Of a stretch of DNA of 64,000 bases, positions 25,699-35,145 are shown one piece after another. Source of the stretch: CAWJKP01 sp963843465 (GTDB lineage: Bacteria > Planctomycetota > Planctomycetia > Pirellulales > Thermoguttaceae). Position 1 is the stretch's first letter. Each line of letters opens with the position of its first letter. The notes beneath the pieces were generated by a model, which was given only the letters and a program-made list of their open reading frames with translations, did no database searches and was not told the DNA's origin. The position numbers and the translations under genes were made by a program. The stretch lies in NCBI GenBank assembly GCA_963843465.1, contig CAWJKP010000002.1, positions 1,550,001 through 1,614,000 on the forward strand, written 5' to 3'.

Positions 25699-27339
25699 AT
25701 GACCGGGAAACGGCGAAATCCACTCACCGCCGGCGTCAAGATCACCAGTCTGGGCACGCTGGTCAGCCGGGTGCTCGGGCTGGCCCGGGAGGTGGCCAAC
25801 GCCAACGTGCTGGGCATGTCGCAGGGAGGCGTGATGGACGCCTTCGCCATCGCCTTCCAGATCCCCAACCTCTTCCGCGGACTGTTCGGCGAGGGGGCCC
25901 TGGCGGTTAGCTACCTCCCCGTGGTCACGACCCTGCTGGAGCAAGACCGCAAGCGGGCCTGGCAGTTGACCAGTGTCGCCCTGACCTGGCTGACGGTGAT
26001 CCTCGCGGGCCTGGTCGTGCTCGGCGAGGCATTGTGTGGACTGGTCTGGCTGGGCTGGGGCTCGCGGCCGGGGATGAGCGCCCTGGTGGGGCTGACCGCC
26101 GTGATGCTGCCCTATCTGCTGCTGATCTGCCTGGCGGCCCAGGTCGCCGCGACGCTCCAGGCCCTGACCCATTTCAGCACCCCCGCCCTGGCGCCGGCCC
26201 TGTTGAACATCTGCTGGCTGATCGGCGCCTGCCTGATCGCCCCGCGGCTGGCGCCCAACCGGATGGCCCAGGCTTACGCGATCGCAATCTGCGTGCTGGT
26301 GGCCGGGGCGCTGCAGCTTGCCGTGCAGCTTCCCGTGCTGCGAAGCCTCGGCTTCCGCTACGACTACAACTGGCCCGCCAGCCGCGAGGCGATCGGCCGG
26401 ATCGTCCGCACCATGCTGCCGATGGTGGCGGGCTTGGCGATCACCCAGATCAACACCCTGATGGACCGCCTGATCGCCTGGACCTTGACGGCCACGGCGG
26501 GCGGGCCCACGCGGATCGGCTGGCTGGGCTTCTCAATTCCGCATCCGTTGCGGGCCGGGGCGGTGGCGTCGATCTACTATGGCGAGCGGCTCTACCAGTT
26601 TCCGCTGGGCATCCTGGGCATGGCCGTGGCCACCACCATCTTCCCGCTCTTGAGCCGGCACGCCGCCCGGGGCGATCGCCGCGGCCTGGGGGCCGACCTG
26701 ACCCTGGGGCTCCGCATGGTGATCTTCCTGGGCGTCCCGTCCGGCTTGGGGCTGGTGATGCTCTCGGGGCCGCTGGCCCGGCTCCTCTTCCAGCACGGCC
26801 AGTTCACCGCCGACGACGCCGCGCGGACCGCCCGCATGATCGCCTGCTACTCCAGCGGCGTTTGGGCCTACTGCGCGTTGCCGGTGGTGGTCCGCGGCTA
26901 CTACGCCCTGGGCGACCGGCTCACGCCGCTGAAGGTCGGGGCCGCCGCGGTGGCCCTGAACCTGGCGATGGACCTGACGCTGGTCTGGCGGATGGCCGAG
27001 GCCGGACTGGCGACGTCCACCTCGATCGCCGCCGGGTTCCAGGTGCTGGTGCTGGTGTGGATCTTCTCTCGTCGCAACCGGGTGTTGGACTGGTGGGCCT
27101 TGGCAGCGACCACCGCGCGGACCCTGCTGGCCACGTTGGCGATGGCGCTGGCCGGCTATGCCGTGCTGGCCCGGCTCGGGACTGCGGCCGGGCCGGGACA
27201 CAAGTGGGCGGAAGTCGTCCAGGTGGCCTTGCCGCTGGCGGCCGCCGTGGCCGGCTTTTTCGCCGTCTACGGTCTGATCGGCCGCCGCGAGCTGCGGGAT
27301 TTCTTCGTCGGTCCGCAAGCGCGGGACGGAGAAACGTAG
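25699..27339 (+). CDS. murJ: Lipid II flippase MurJ
   Basis: A 546-residue polytopic membrane protein of the MOP superfamily that flips lipid II across the inner membrane for peptidoglycan synthesis. The N-terminus has LTAGVKITSLGTLVSRVLGLAREV, and TM2 carries the family motif FQIPNLFRGLFGEGALAVSYLPV. Further typical segments are YYGERLYQFPLGILGMAVATTIFPLLSRHAARGD and GVPSGLGLVMLSGPLARLLFQHGQF. About 13-14 hydrophobic segments are visible. Family A repeat follows the stop codon directly. Planctomycetes were long thought to lack peptidoglycan, so the presence of murJ is consistent with newer findings that they have it. Confidence 0.95.
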   Translation: MTGKRRNPLTAGVKITSLGTLVSRVLGLAREVANANVLGMSQGGVMDAFAIAFQIPNLFRGLFGEGALAVSYLPVVTTLLEQDRKRAWQLTSVALTWLTVILAGLVVLGEALCGLVWLGWGSRPGMSALVGLTAVMLPYLLLICLAAQVAATLQALTHFSTPALAPALLNICWLIGACLIAPRLAPNRMAQAYAIAICVLVAGALQLAVQLPVLRSLGFRYDYNWPASREAIGRIVRTMLPMVAGLAITQINTLMDRLIAWTLTATAGGPTRIGWLGFSIPHPLRAGAVASIYYGERLYQFPLGILGMAVATTIFPLLSRHAARGDRRGLGADLTLGLRMVIFLGVPSGLGLVMLSGPLARLLFQHGQFTADDAARTARMIACYSSGVWAYCALPVVVRGYYALGDRLTPLKVGAAAVALNLAMDLTLVWRMAEAGLATSTSIAAGFQVLVLVWIFSRRNRVLDWWALAATTARTLLATLAMALAGYAVLARLGTAAGPGHKWAEVVQVALPLAAAVAGFFAVYGLIGRRELRDFFVGPQARDGET

Positions 27340-27341
27340 GG

Positions 27342-27555
27342 GTAGGGTGGGACAAGCTCGCGAAGCGAGCGCCGGCCCACCATGAGCGCCTTCTCTCAAG
27401 CGCCTGCCCGCCAGCGGTTACTTTCCGTAACCGTTCACGGGCAGGCGCTCAATGTAGCAGGCACACGGCGTGTGCCGTCCGCTGTCTCCGCCCGCATGGA
27501 CGGACGGCACACGGCGTGTGCCTGCTACATTCCGGACCGTGAACGGTTACGAATC
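27342..27555. repeat. Nested palindromes of families A, F and B
   Basis: In order: a single family A arm (27342-27382), a family F arm GTAACCGTTCACGGG (27418-27439), a complete family B pair (27458-27535) and the second family F arm GTGAACGGTTAC (27539-27552). F therefore encloses B. The last part overlaps the 3' end of the next minus-strand gene. Confidence 0.85.
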
Positions 27556-28337
27556 AGCGGGAATGCCCCGTTGCGATAGTCAACCAAGATCTGGCCAAAG
27601 CAGCTCTGCGTTTTGGCGTCGCGATTGTTTCCGTGATTATCGCCTCGGCCGAAATCGATCCCGCCCTGCATCGTCGAATCGGGCACCGAATCGGCGACGA
27701 CGGTAGCGCCTACCTGGGCAAAGGCCATGTCGGGATCGAAGACCGCCACCGACGTTTTTCCCGCCGAGCCGTCGAAGTGCAGGTTGATCCAGTAGGTCTT
27801 TCCGGAAACAACCGCGATATGGCCAGGGCTGAAAGTCGTCTTCCAACCCGCGGTACAGCTATGGGCGCGAATATAAGGACCCTTGGCGTCCTCTTTGGTC
27901 GTCTGAAGGACGGCAAATCCCCGGTTGCCGGACATGATGATCGTGTCGAATTGGTTCCAAAAACGCACCGTCACGCCCGGGGTGTAGTAGCAAGCAACGG
28001 TGATTCGAGGATAAGAAGAAGCGAGAGTGACCCGGGCGAAGTTCTTGGCGCTGTTGTCGTTGAACTTCCAGGTGCGGGTAGCGGTCGCGCCGGGGTAGGT
28101 TATCCCGCCGACGATCACGGGCCCCGGCAGATTCCTGGAGTGCTCGTTGGAGACCCACATGCTGCCGGTGAGGTTCCAGGTCGAACGGGCGCCATGGCTT
28201 GCGGCGTTCATGAGATTCGGCGTCAGAAGGTCGCCGTCGTTGCCGCTCTCCATGTCCTGATAAATATCGACAGGAGTCGCCGCAAGAGTATCTGAATTGA
28301 ACAGCAACGCGACAAAGAACACGGTGCACGATCGCAT
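27525..28337 (-). CDS. Secreted protein of unknown function
   Basis: A 270-residue protein with a signal peptide (MRSCTVFFVALLFNSDTLAA). The mature part is rich in beta-strand motifs (TWKFNDNSAKNFARVTLASSYPRITVACYYTP, KTYWINLHFDGSAGKTSVAVFDPD), suggesting a concanavalin-like or jelly-roll fold. I recognise no family and no catalytic residues. The last residues (GAFPLIRNRSRSGM) overlap repeat DNA (family F), so the natural C-terminus may have been replaced. A GGAGA site precedes the ATG. Confidence 0.7.
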   Translation of the reverse strand: MRSCTVFFVALLFNSDTLAATPVDIYQDMESGNDGDLLTPNLMNAASHGARSTWNLTGSMWVSNEHSRNLPGPVIVGGITYPGATATRTWKFNDNSAKNFARVTLASSYPRITVACYYTPGVTVRFWNQFDTIIMSGNRGFAVLQTTKEDAKGPYIRAHSCTAGWKTTFSPGHIAVVSGKTYWINLHFDGSAGKTSVAVFDPDMAFAQVGATVVADSVPDSTMQGGIDFGRGDNHGNNRDAKTQSCFGQILVDYRNGAFPLIRNRSRSGM

Positions 28338-28367
28338 GGGGGATCTCCTGGTAACGGACCAGCCGCC

Positions 28368-28453
28368 TTGGAGTGCGGCGACTTATCGCCGCTTTCGATT
28401 GGCGCGGACGCCGTACGCCGGCCAAAAGCGGCGACAAGCCGCCGCACTCCAAA
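28368..28453. repeat. Palindromic repeat family I
   Basis: TGGAGTGCGGCGACTTATCGCC, then AAAGCGGCGACAAGCCGCCGC and ACTCC. Inverted repeat between two minus-strand genes. Confidence 0.75.
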
Positions 28454-28538
28454 GGTCTCGCTCAGCCGGTTTTGGTCTAGAGCCCCGATTTCCTTGCTAC
28501 GGGGTCTTCTTTTTCGGCCGTTCCCTACAGAAGCGTGG

Positions 28539-30025
28539 TTACTTCCTCGCTTCGGCAAGGGCCGGCATTTCCAGCGTGCGGCTTTGCAGTCCGATCAGGG
28601 CCAGGAGCAGGTAGAGCACGAAGCCGACGACGATCGCGGCCACTGGCGGGCAGGGCATCTGGAAGTCGACGCGGGACAGGTCGGCGAAGAAGGCTTTCCA
28701 CGCCCCGACGTGTGGGGAATGCGCCGCGATCGCCATCAGCGACCGGAACAGGTCGGCGAAGAAGGCGTTCCATGCCCCGACGACGAAGCCCACGGCCCAG
28801 GAGATCCAGCCGGCCGGATTGAAGCCGGCCCGCGGACCGGGCCACTTGCAGCCCGCCAGGAGATAATCGGCCGTCATCGCGCCGCAGATCGGCCCGAAGG
28901 AAGCGCCGATAATGCTGAAGACCCCCGCGGCATTGCCCGCCTTGCCCGAAAGCACCAGCGCGATCGAGGCCGCCGTGCCGATGCCGCAGGAAATGAACGG
29001 GTTGACCTTGGGCAAGGTGTTCCTGAAGCTGGCGGCCGCAATCAACGAGCTGAAACAGGCCGGCGGGAAGGCCGCAAGGGCCAGCAACAACCAAAAGACC
29101 TGGGCCGTCCCTTCACCCATGATCCGGCTCATCAACACTGTCGGCTTGAGAATGACCTCCTTCTCGCCGGCCATCAGGCCGCCGCCGTACGTGCCGGCCA
29201 CGATCAACAGGGCCAGGCAGCCGGTGAAGATCGTCGCTCCGGCGACGCCCACCAGGCCGCCGAGGTGTACGTCCCTGGTGCCGCGATTGCTGGAGGCGAT
29301 GTCCACGCCCGCGGCCCCGGCCGTCGCAAAAAAGCCGACGATATTGGCAATGGCGAACAGCGCCAGCTCGAAATTGCTTGGTAGAGGCGTTGTTGCAGCG
29401 ACGTTGAGCAATTCCGGCTTGAAGTTGGCAACTCCCGCCAGCGTCTTCGCCGCGAGGACCAGCAAGATTACCAGCGGGATCAGCGGCAGGAACGTGGCCA
29501 CTTTGGCCACATAGCGGATTCCCTTCAGACCCACCAACGCGGCCGCCAGGCACCACGCGGCACCGATCGCCATGTGCACTGGTGCGATGGGGTGATCCGG
29601 CGTCATCGTCGGCTGATGGGCCAATCTGGCAAGGAGTTCGGCGGAGAAGAAGGCGTTGACCGCCAACCATCCGAATTGCAGGATGCCCATGAAGAAGCCG
29701 GGCATAAGGAACCCGCCGTAGACGCCATAGGTTGAAGTGCCGACCACCGCCAGCGGCAAGCCGGTCTTCATGCCCATCAGCCCGGGCGCAAGTAGCTGGC
29801 GAAGTGGCAGATCAACGCCGCGGCAACCACGCCGGCCACCGCCGTCACCAAGCCATGGGCCAGGATACCGCCTGGTCCCGCCCAACTGATGGGCACGCTT
29901 TCCCAGAAGACGAACCAGAGCATGATCCCCGCGTAGGTCTGCGCCGTGCTCTGGTACCACGCGGTCCGGCTGGTCAGCGGCACCGGTTTGGCCGACGCCA
30001 CATAGTTGGGAAGATGGGAAGCCAT
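28539..30025 (-). CDS. NCS1-like permease (cytosine/purine type), one frameshift
   Basis: A polytopic transporter of about 495 residues. The N-terminal SRTAWYQSTAQTYAGIMLWFVFWES with following GGILAHGLVTAVAGVVAAALICHFASY resembles NCS1 cytosine/purine/hydantoin permeases. After a frame change near 29790 the second part begins with LAPGLMGMKTGLPLAVVGTSTYGVYGG and shows about eight more hydrophobic segments. The sequence VGAWNAFFADLFRS is repeated as VGAWKAFFADLSRV near the end, an internal duplication. It is predicted to import a nucleobase or related compound using a cation gradient; the substrate is not fixed. The ATG at 30025 has an AGGAGG site. No associated catabolic gene is next to it. 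Confidence 0.75.
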
Positions 30026-30119
30026 AGGTTCCTCCTGCAAGTGAATCTCGGACTCGGCGGATCGGAAAAGGGAGTCCTGAGTATACTGAAACGGGCGGGG
30101 AGGAGTCTACGGGGCTGTC

Positions 30120-30181
30120 GTACTCCTCACGCTCCGCGTGAGGCCGAACGGACCGAACCTCACGCGGAGCGTGAGGAGTAC
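30120..30181. repeat. Palindromic repeat family C
   Basis: GTACTCCTCACGCTCCGCG to CGCGGAGCGTGAGGAGTAC, 62 bases, between the permease and zinc-ribbon genes. Confidence 0.9.
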
Positions 30182-30188
30182 AGCTCAC

Positions 30189-30860
30189 TCAGGCAGGCGG
30201 AAGCGAGGGCGAGGTCGCCAGATCGCCCGCCCCGTGGGAGTGAAAATCGCTGTCGCCCAGAAAATCCAAGACCGCTTGCGCGTCCTTCAGAACCTCGTAC
30301 ATCAATTCCTTCCCCAGGAAATCGCGGACCGCCGATTTCTGGTCCCGATTGAGCGAGCCCGGACCGACAATGCGGGCAAGGATGCGGTGGTCGCCCTGAC
30401 TGAGTGTGGTCAGGGCCCAGTGACTGGCCAGCTTGTAGCAGGCCAAGCCCCGCAATCGCAAGCCATGATCCGTAATGCTCATCATCAGTTCCACCAACAC
30501 ATATTCCCCCAAGTTGGGGAGCTTGTCGGGGTTTCGTGCGGCGCTGATGTAGCCCTCTCGGAGCTTCAACTGCCAGCCATCCCGGCTGGTCTCCCAAAGG
30601 GCAAAGACTTTCTCCCGGTCGAGGATCAAGTAGCGGTTCGTCCGCGCCAGCCGCTCCGGGGCGGGAAGATGCGGCAATGGTCCGGCCCGATTGACCTGGA
30701 GCTCTCCAGCGGGCGTCGGCTCCTCAACAGGATTACCGCTACTACTCGGAAGGGGGATCGCCAGCGGGTTTCCACACTTGGGGCACTTCCGCGACTGCCC
30801 CGCCAACTCCTCCTTGGCGTTGAGCTTACTTTGGCAGACGGGGCACACCATCCGGATCAT
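30189..30860 (-). CDS. Zinc-ribbon protein of unknown function
   Basis: A 223-residue protein. The N-terminus MIRMVCPVCQSKLNAKEELAGQSRKCPKCGNPL contains two CPxC knuckles spaced as in rubredoxin-like zinc ribbons seen in many planctomycete regulators and protein kinases. It is followed by a Pro/Ser linker and a globular part (YLILDREKVFALWETSRDGWQLKLREG). No catalytic motif is visible. A GAGGAG site precedes the start. It is not obviously linked to its neighbours. Confidence 0.7.
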   Translation of the reverse strand: MIRMVCPVCQSKLNAKEELAGQSRKCPKCGNPLAIPLPSSSGNPVEEPTPAGELQVNRAGPLPHLPAPERLARTNRYLILDREKVFALWETSRDGWQLKLREGYISAARNPDKLPNLGEYVLVELMMSITDHGLRLRGLACYKLASHWALTTLSQGDHRILARIVGPGSLNRDQKSAVRDFLGKELMYEVLKDAQAVLDFLGDSDFHSHGAGDLATSPSLPPA

Positions 30861-31126
30861 GATCTCGCTCCTCGTGCATCGCTGCGCCTGATTATACCGC
30901 CATTTCGCAAAAGCCGCCCTGAATAATGCCCCTCGAAAGTCGGGTTGCTCGGGCTTGCGGCCGCGTAACGATTGAGTAGACTACGCGGTTATCGTAAGAT
31001 GTGTCGAGATAACTGGTAGTGAAACCTTTGCGTTTAATTCCAGTTGGGCTTTCCTCGGGGACAAGGATTTTCCGAAGCGATCTTTAGGAGTTTTTCAAGG
31101 CCGGACAACGGGAGTTTGAAACCGTC

Positions 31127-34100
31127 GTGCACCTCGACCAGTTGCCAGGGACTTTCTTCGGTCCAACGAATCTCGTGGAACTTGTCCGCCACCGTGCCAA
31201 GTTCCAGCCTGACCACGTCGCCCTCGTTTACCTGCTGGACGGCGAAAATGAACAGATCCAACTGACTTACGGCGAGCTGGACCGGCAAGCCCGAGCCATC
31301 GGGGCTTGGCTGGAGTCGTTGGACCTTGTAGGCCAGAAGGCCCTGCTGCTCTATCCGCCGGGCCTGGAGTTCGTGGCCGCCTTCTTTGGCTGCCTTTATG
31401 CCGGGGTTGTCGCCGTTCCGGTCTATCCGCCGCGGCGGAACCGCTCGATCTTTCGCATCCAGTCGGTGGCCAACGACGCCGGCGCGGGTGGCGCTGACGA
31501 CCGACGTGGTGCTGAAGCGGGTGGAACCGCTGATCAATTCCACTCCCAGCCTGAAGGAGCTGAGGTGGCTTGCCACCTGCCACGTTCCCCAAGGCATGGA
31601 AGGCAACTGGCAGCCGCCCGATATCCACGCCGACACGCTGGCATTCCTCCAGTACACGTCCGGCTCTACGGGAACCCCCAAAGGCGTGATGCTCAATCAT
31701 GCCAACCTCGTCCACAACTCGGCCTTGATCGCCCATGCCTTCGAGCACACCCGCTCCGGCAGGGGTGTCTTCTGGTTGCCCAGCTATCACGACATGGGAC
31801 TGATCGGCGGCATCTTGCAGCCGCTTTACGTGGGGCGTCCCAACATTATCATGTCGCCGATGTCCTTCCTCCAGAAGCCCGTCCGCTGGCTTTCGGCGAT
31901 CACCCGCTTTCGAGCCACGACCAGCGGCGGGCCCAATTTCGCCTACGACCTCTGCGTCCGCAGCGTCACGCCGGAGCAGCGGAAGAACCTCGACCTGAGC
32001 AGTTGGAAGGTGGCCTTCAACGGCGCCGAGCCGGTCCGCGCGGAGACGATCCAACGGTTCAGCGAGGCCTTCGCTGCCTGCGGGTTCCGCCCGGAGGCCT
32101 TTTATCCTTGCTTCGGCATGGCCGAGACGACGTTGATCGTCTCCGGAGGGTTCGTGGAGCAGCCGCCGGTGATCCGCTGGTTCGACGCCGCCTGCCTGGC
32201 TGCCCACAAGGTCGTCGCCCGGGATTGCGGTGCGGAAGGCGCCCGGGCCCTGGTCGGCTGCGGCGAGACGCTTCCCGATGAGAAGATCGTGATCGCGGAT
32301 CCAGAAGCGATGACCCTCTGCCCGCCCGGTCAGATCGGCGAGATCTGGGCGAGCGGCCCGAGCATCGCCCTGGGTTATTGGGGCCAGCCGGAAGCCACCC
32401 AGTGGACTTTCCAAGCCTACTTGAAAGACACCGGCGAAGGGCCCTTCCTTCGCACCGGGGACCTGGGTTTCATGCAGGAGGGGGAATTATACGTCACCGG
32501 GCGGATCAAGGACCTGATCATCCTCCGCGGGGTGAACCTCTATCCCCAAGACATCGAACAGACCGTCTCCCGCTGCCATCCGCGACTGCGGCCCGACGCC
32601 GGAGCCGCGTTCACCATCGACAGCGATGGCCGGGAGCGGCTGGTAATCGTCCACGAGCTCGAGCGGCGGACGAAAGGCGACCTGGCGGAAGTGTTCAGCG
32701 CCATTCGCCGGGCGGTCTCCGCGGAACACGAAATCCAAGTGGAAGCGATCATGCTGATCAAGGCGGGCAGCATTCCCAAGACCTCCAGCGGCAAGATCCA
32801 GCGGCACGCCTGCCGCAACGGCTACCTGGCCGGCTCCCTGGATATCGTCGGCCAGTGGCAGATCAGCGAGCACGAGGCTGCCCCGCCGCCGCCCAAGGAA
32901 AGGGCCCGAGAGGCCGCCGACTTGCCGGGGCCAGCCGCGGAGAAGGCCGCGGCGGCGCCGCAAGACGAACCACCGTCGCGCCCCGCTGCCGGCGTGGCCG
33001 CCGGGGCTAACGTGGCCGCCGGGGCTAACGCGGCCGCCGGGGCTAACGCGGCCGCCGCGTCGCCCGCGGCCGCCGTGTCGCCCGCGGAGCCCGGGGGGTC
33101 GCCCGCTTCAGCCGTGGCGGAACCCGCCGCCGCTAGGGCCGGGAACGGAGCCGGTGCGAAGACCGCCGGCAACGGCCAGACCAAGGGCGTCGCTGAGCTG
33201 GTGCTCCAGGAGGTCCGCAAGATTGCCCGGGAGCGTGCGGCCAACATCACGCTGGATTCGTCGATCCTGGAGCTGGGGCTGGACTCGCTGGAACGGATGG
33301 AGATCCTGGCCGCCCTGGAAGAGCGTTTCGGCGGCCGATTCCCCGAAGAGATCCTGCCCGACTTGATCACCAGCCGCAACGTCGTCGAGGCCGTGGAGAA
33401 ATATCTCGGCAAGGAGCCCCGCCTGCCCGCCGAGCAGGCTGCGGACAAGCCGCTTTCGCCGGAGTGCTACCGGATCGAGCAGTTCCCGGAGTACGTCAAG
33501 CTGCGTGAGAATCTCGATCGGCTCGAGAACACGGGGGTCGGTAATCCCTTTTTCACCGTACACCAGGGAGTAACCGCCGACCGGACGGTGATCGCGGGCC
33601 GGGAGCTGATCAACTTTTCCAGCTACAACTACGTGGGGATGTCCGGCGACCCGGTGGTGACCAAGGCCGCTCAGGAGGCCGCCCGGCGCTATGGCACGAG
33701 CGTTTCCGCCAGCCGGCTGGTCTCCGGGGAGAAGCCCGTACACCGCGACCTCGAGCGGGCCATTGCCCGCTTCCTGGGCACGGAGAACTCGATCGTCTTC
33801 GTCGGCGGACATGCGACCAACGAAACGGTCATCGGCCACCTCCTCGGCCCGGGCGACCTGATCGTACACGACGCCTTGGCGCACAACAGCATTCTCCAGG
33901 GCGCGATCCTCTCCGGGGCCCGGCGTCGCTCCTTCGCCCACAACCAGCCCCAGGCGGCCGACGAGATCCTCCAACAGTACCGGCGGGAATACCGCCGCGT
34001 GCTGATCGTCATCGAGGGCGTGTACAGCATGGACGGCGACATCGCCAACCTGCCGAAATTCATCGAGCTGAAGAAGCGGCACAAGACCCTGCTGATGATC

Positions 34101-34688
34101 GACGAGGCCCACTCCGCCGGGACCCTCGGCGCCACCGGACGCGGCATCGGCGAGCACTTCGGCGCCGACCGCCGCAGCGTGGACGTTCGGATGGGAACGC
34201 TGAGCAAGTCGTTCGGGAGCTGCGGCGGCTACGTGGCCGGTTCGCAAGCCCTGGTGGAGTATCTCAAGTACACCGCCCCCGGCTTCGTCTACAGTGTCGG
34301 CATGACGCCGCCTTCGGCCGCCGCGGCCCTGGCCTCGATCCAGTTGTTGGAAGCCGAGCCGCAGCGGGTCAAGCAGCTCCAGGAGCGGGCCCGGCTGTTC
34401 CTCACGCTGGCCAAGGCCCGCAACCTCAACACGGGCTTGAGCAAAGATTCGCCGGTGGTGCCGGTGATCCTGGGCAACTCGATGCACTGTTTGCAGTTGT
34501 CGCAGGCGATGTTCGCCCGCGGCGTCAACGTGCAGCCGATCCTCTACCCGGCCGTCGAGGAGAAGTCGGCCCGGTTGCGGTTCTTCATCACCTGTAAACA
34601 TACCGAGGAGCAGATCCGCTACACGGTCGATATGATGGCCGAGGAGTTGGAGAAGATCATCTCTCGCAGCCTGGTGGAGGCCACGTAG
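31127..34688 (+). CDS. Fusion: fatty acyl-AMP ligase, carrier protein and alpha-oxoamine synthase
   Basis: A three-domain protein of about 1,190 residues, with one extra base near 31484 that breaks the frame. Domain 1 is an acyl-AMP ligase: LAFLQYTSGSTGTPKGVMLNHANLVHNS is the nucleotide-binding P-loop, followed by YPCFGMAETTLIVSGG, LRTGDLGFMQEGELYVTGRIKDLIILRGVNLYPQDIE and the late lysine in KTSSGKIQRHACR. Domain 2 (about 33183-33410) is an acyl carrier protein with LGLDSLERMEI, whose Ser would carry phosphopantetheine. Domain 3 is a PLP enzyme (GGHATNETVIGHLLGPGDLIVHDALAHNSI, DEAHSAGTLGATGRGIGEHF, GTLSKSFGSCGGY with the PLP lysine). The chain would activate a fatty acid, load it on the carrier and condense it with an amino acid to an alpha-aminoketone, the first step of sphingoid-like lipids. 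GTG start with GGGAG 12 bases upstream. Confidence 0.88.
32991..33055. repeat. Palindromic repeat family G, tandem copies in the fusion gene linker
   Basis: Units of GTGGCCGCCGGGGCTAAC or GCGGCCGCCGGGGCTAAC repeat three times in frame, giving VAAGANVAAGANAAAGAN-type protein between the ligase and carrier domains. The motif is intergenic at 15684-15710 and 58184-58240. Confidence 0.85.
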
Positions 34689-34854
34689 GGTGGGCTCTGG
34701 CCCGCCACGACTTGCCAAGCAAGAATCGGGTTTTGCTGTTGCTTCCCTGGTCCCGGCGCTCTACAAATAAGATTAGGAAGAGAAGCGGGCAGGCAACGGT
34801 GTTCGACCCTCGCAGGATGGAGGATCGCACCTCACTCTTGGTAAGGGGTCAAGC

Positions 34855-35040
34855 TTGCTTACCGAACAACAGATTAGCCGTAGTTGGCGAAAGCTGTTCA
34901 GTACGAGTCCCTTGGACGAGCAAACCTTTGAAAAGGCCGAAGCACTCTTGGACGAATTGCGTCCCGAAAGCCCCCTTCGGCACCGGCTCGGAAACGAGCT
35001 GCACGAGCTTCGCAAGCGGAAGCTCCAAGAACAGAACTGA
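34855..35040 (+). CDS. Small protein of unknown function
   Basis: A 61-residue protein starting at TTG with GGGTC upstream. The sequence is strongly charged and helical (SPLDEQTFEKAEALLDELRPESPLRHRLGNELHELRKRKLQEQN). It shows no signal peptide, membrane segment or known motif. The next gene's signal peptide starts about 105 bases later. It may be a short conserved planctomycete protein; I could not test that. Confidence 0.5.
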   Translation: MLTEQQISRSWRKLFSTSPLDEQTFEKAEALLDELRPESPLRHRLGNELHELRKRKLQEQN

Positions 35041-35145
35041 GTGCGTGGATGCCGGCCGCAGGGCCGACCTGGATTGACGTTGCCGGGCGGAAATGTCAAC
35101 CTATACATTGGTTTCCGCTTTGGTTGTCGACCCGAGGTGCTCCGC

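Noticed and set aside
24862..26172. A 436-codon minus-strand open frame over the repeat-rich region and murJ
   Set aside because: It translates repeats (family A arm, microsatellite, tandem repeat) and then the antisense of murJ.
33108..34718. A 536-codon minus-strand frame opposite the PLP domain
   Set aside because: The plus strand encodes an intact alpha-oxoamine synthase; the minus product has no motif.
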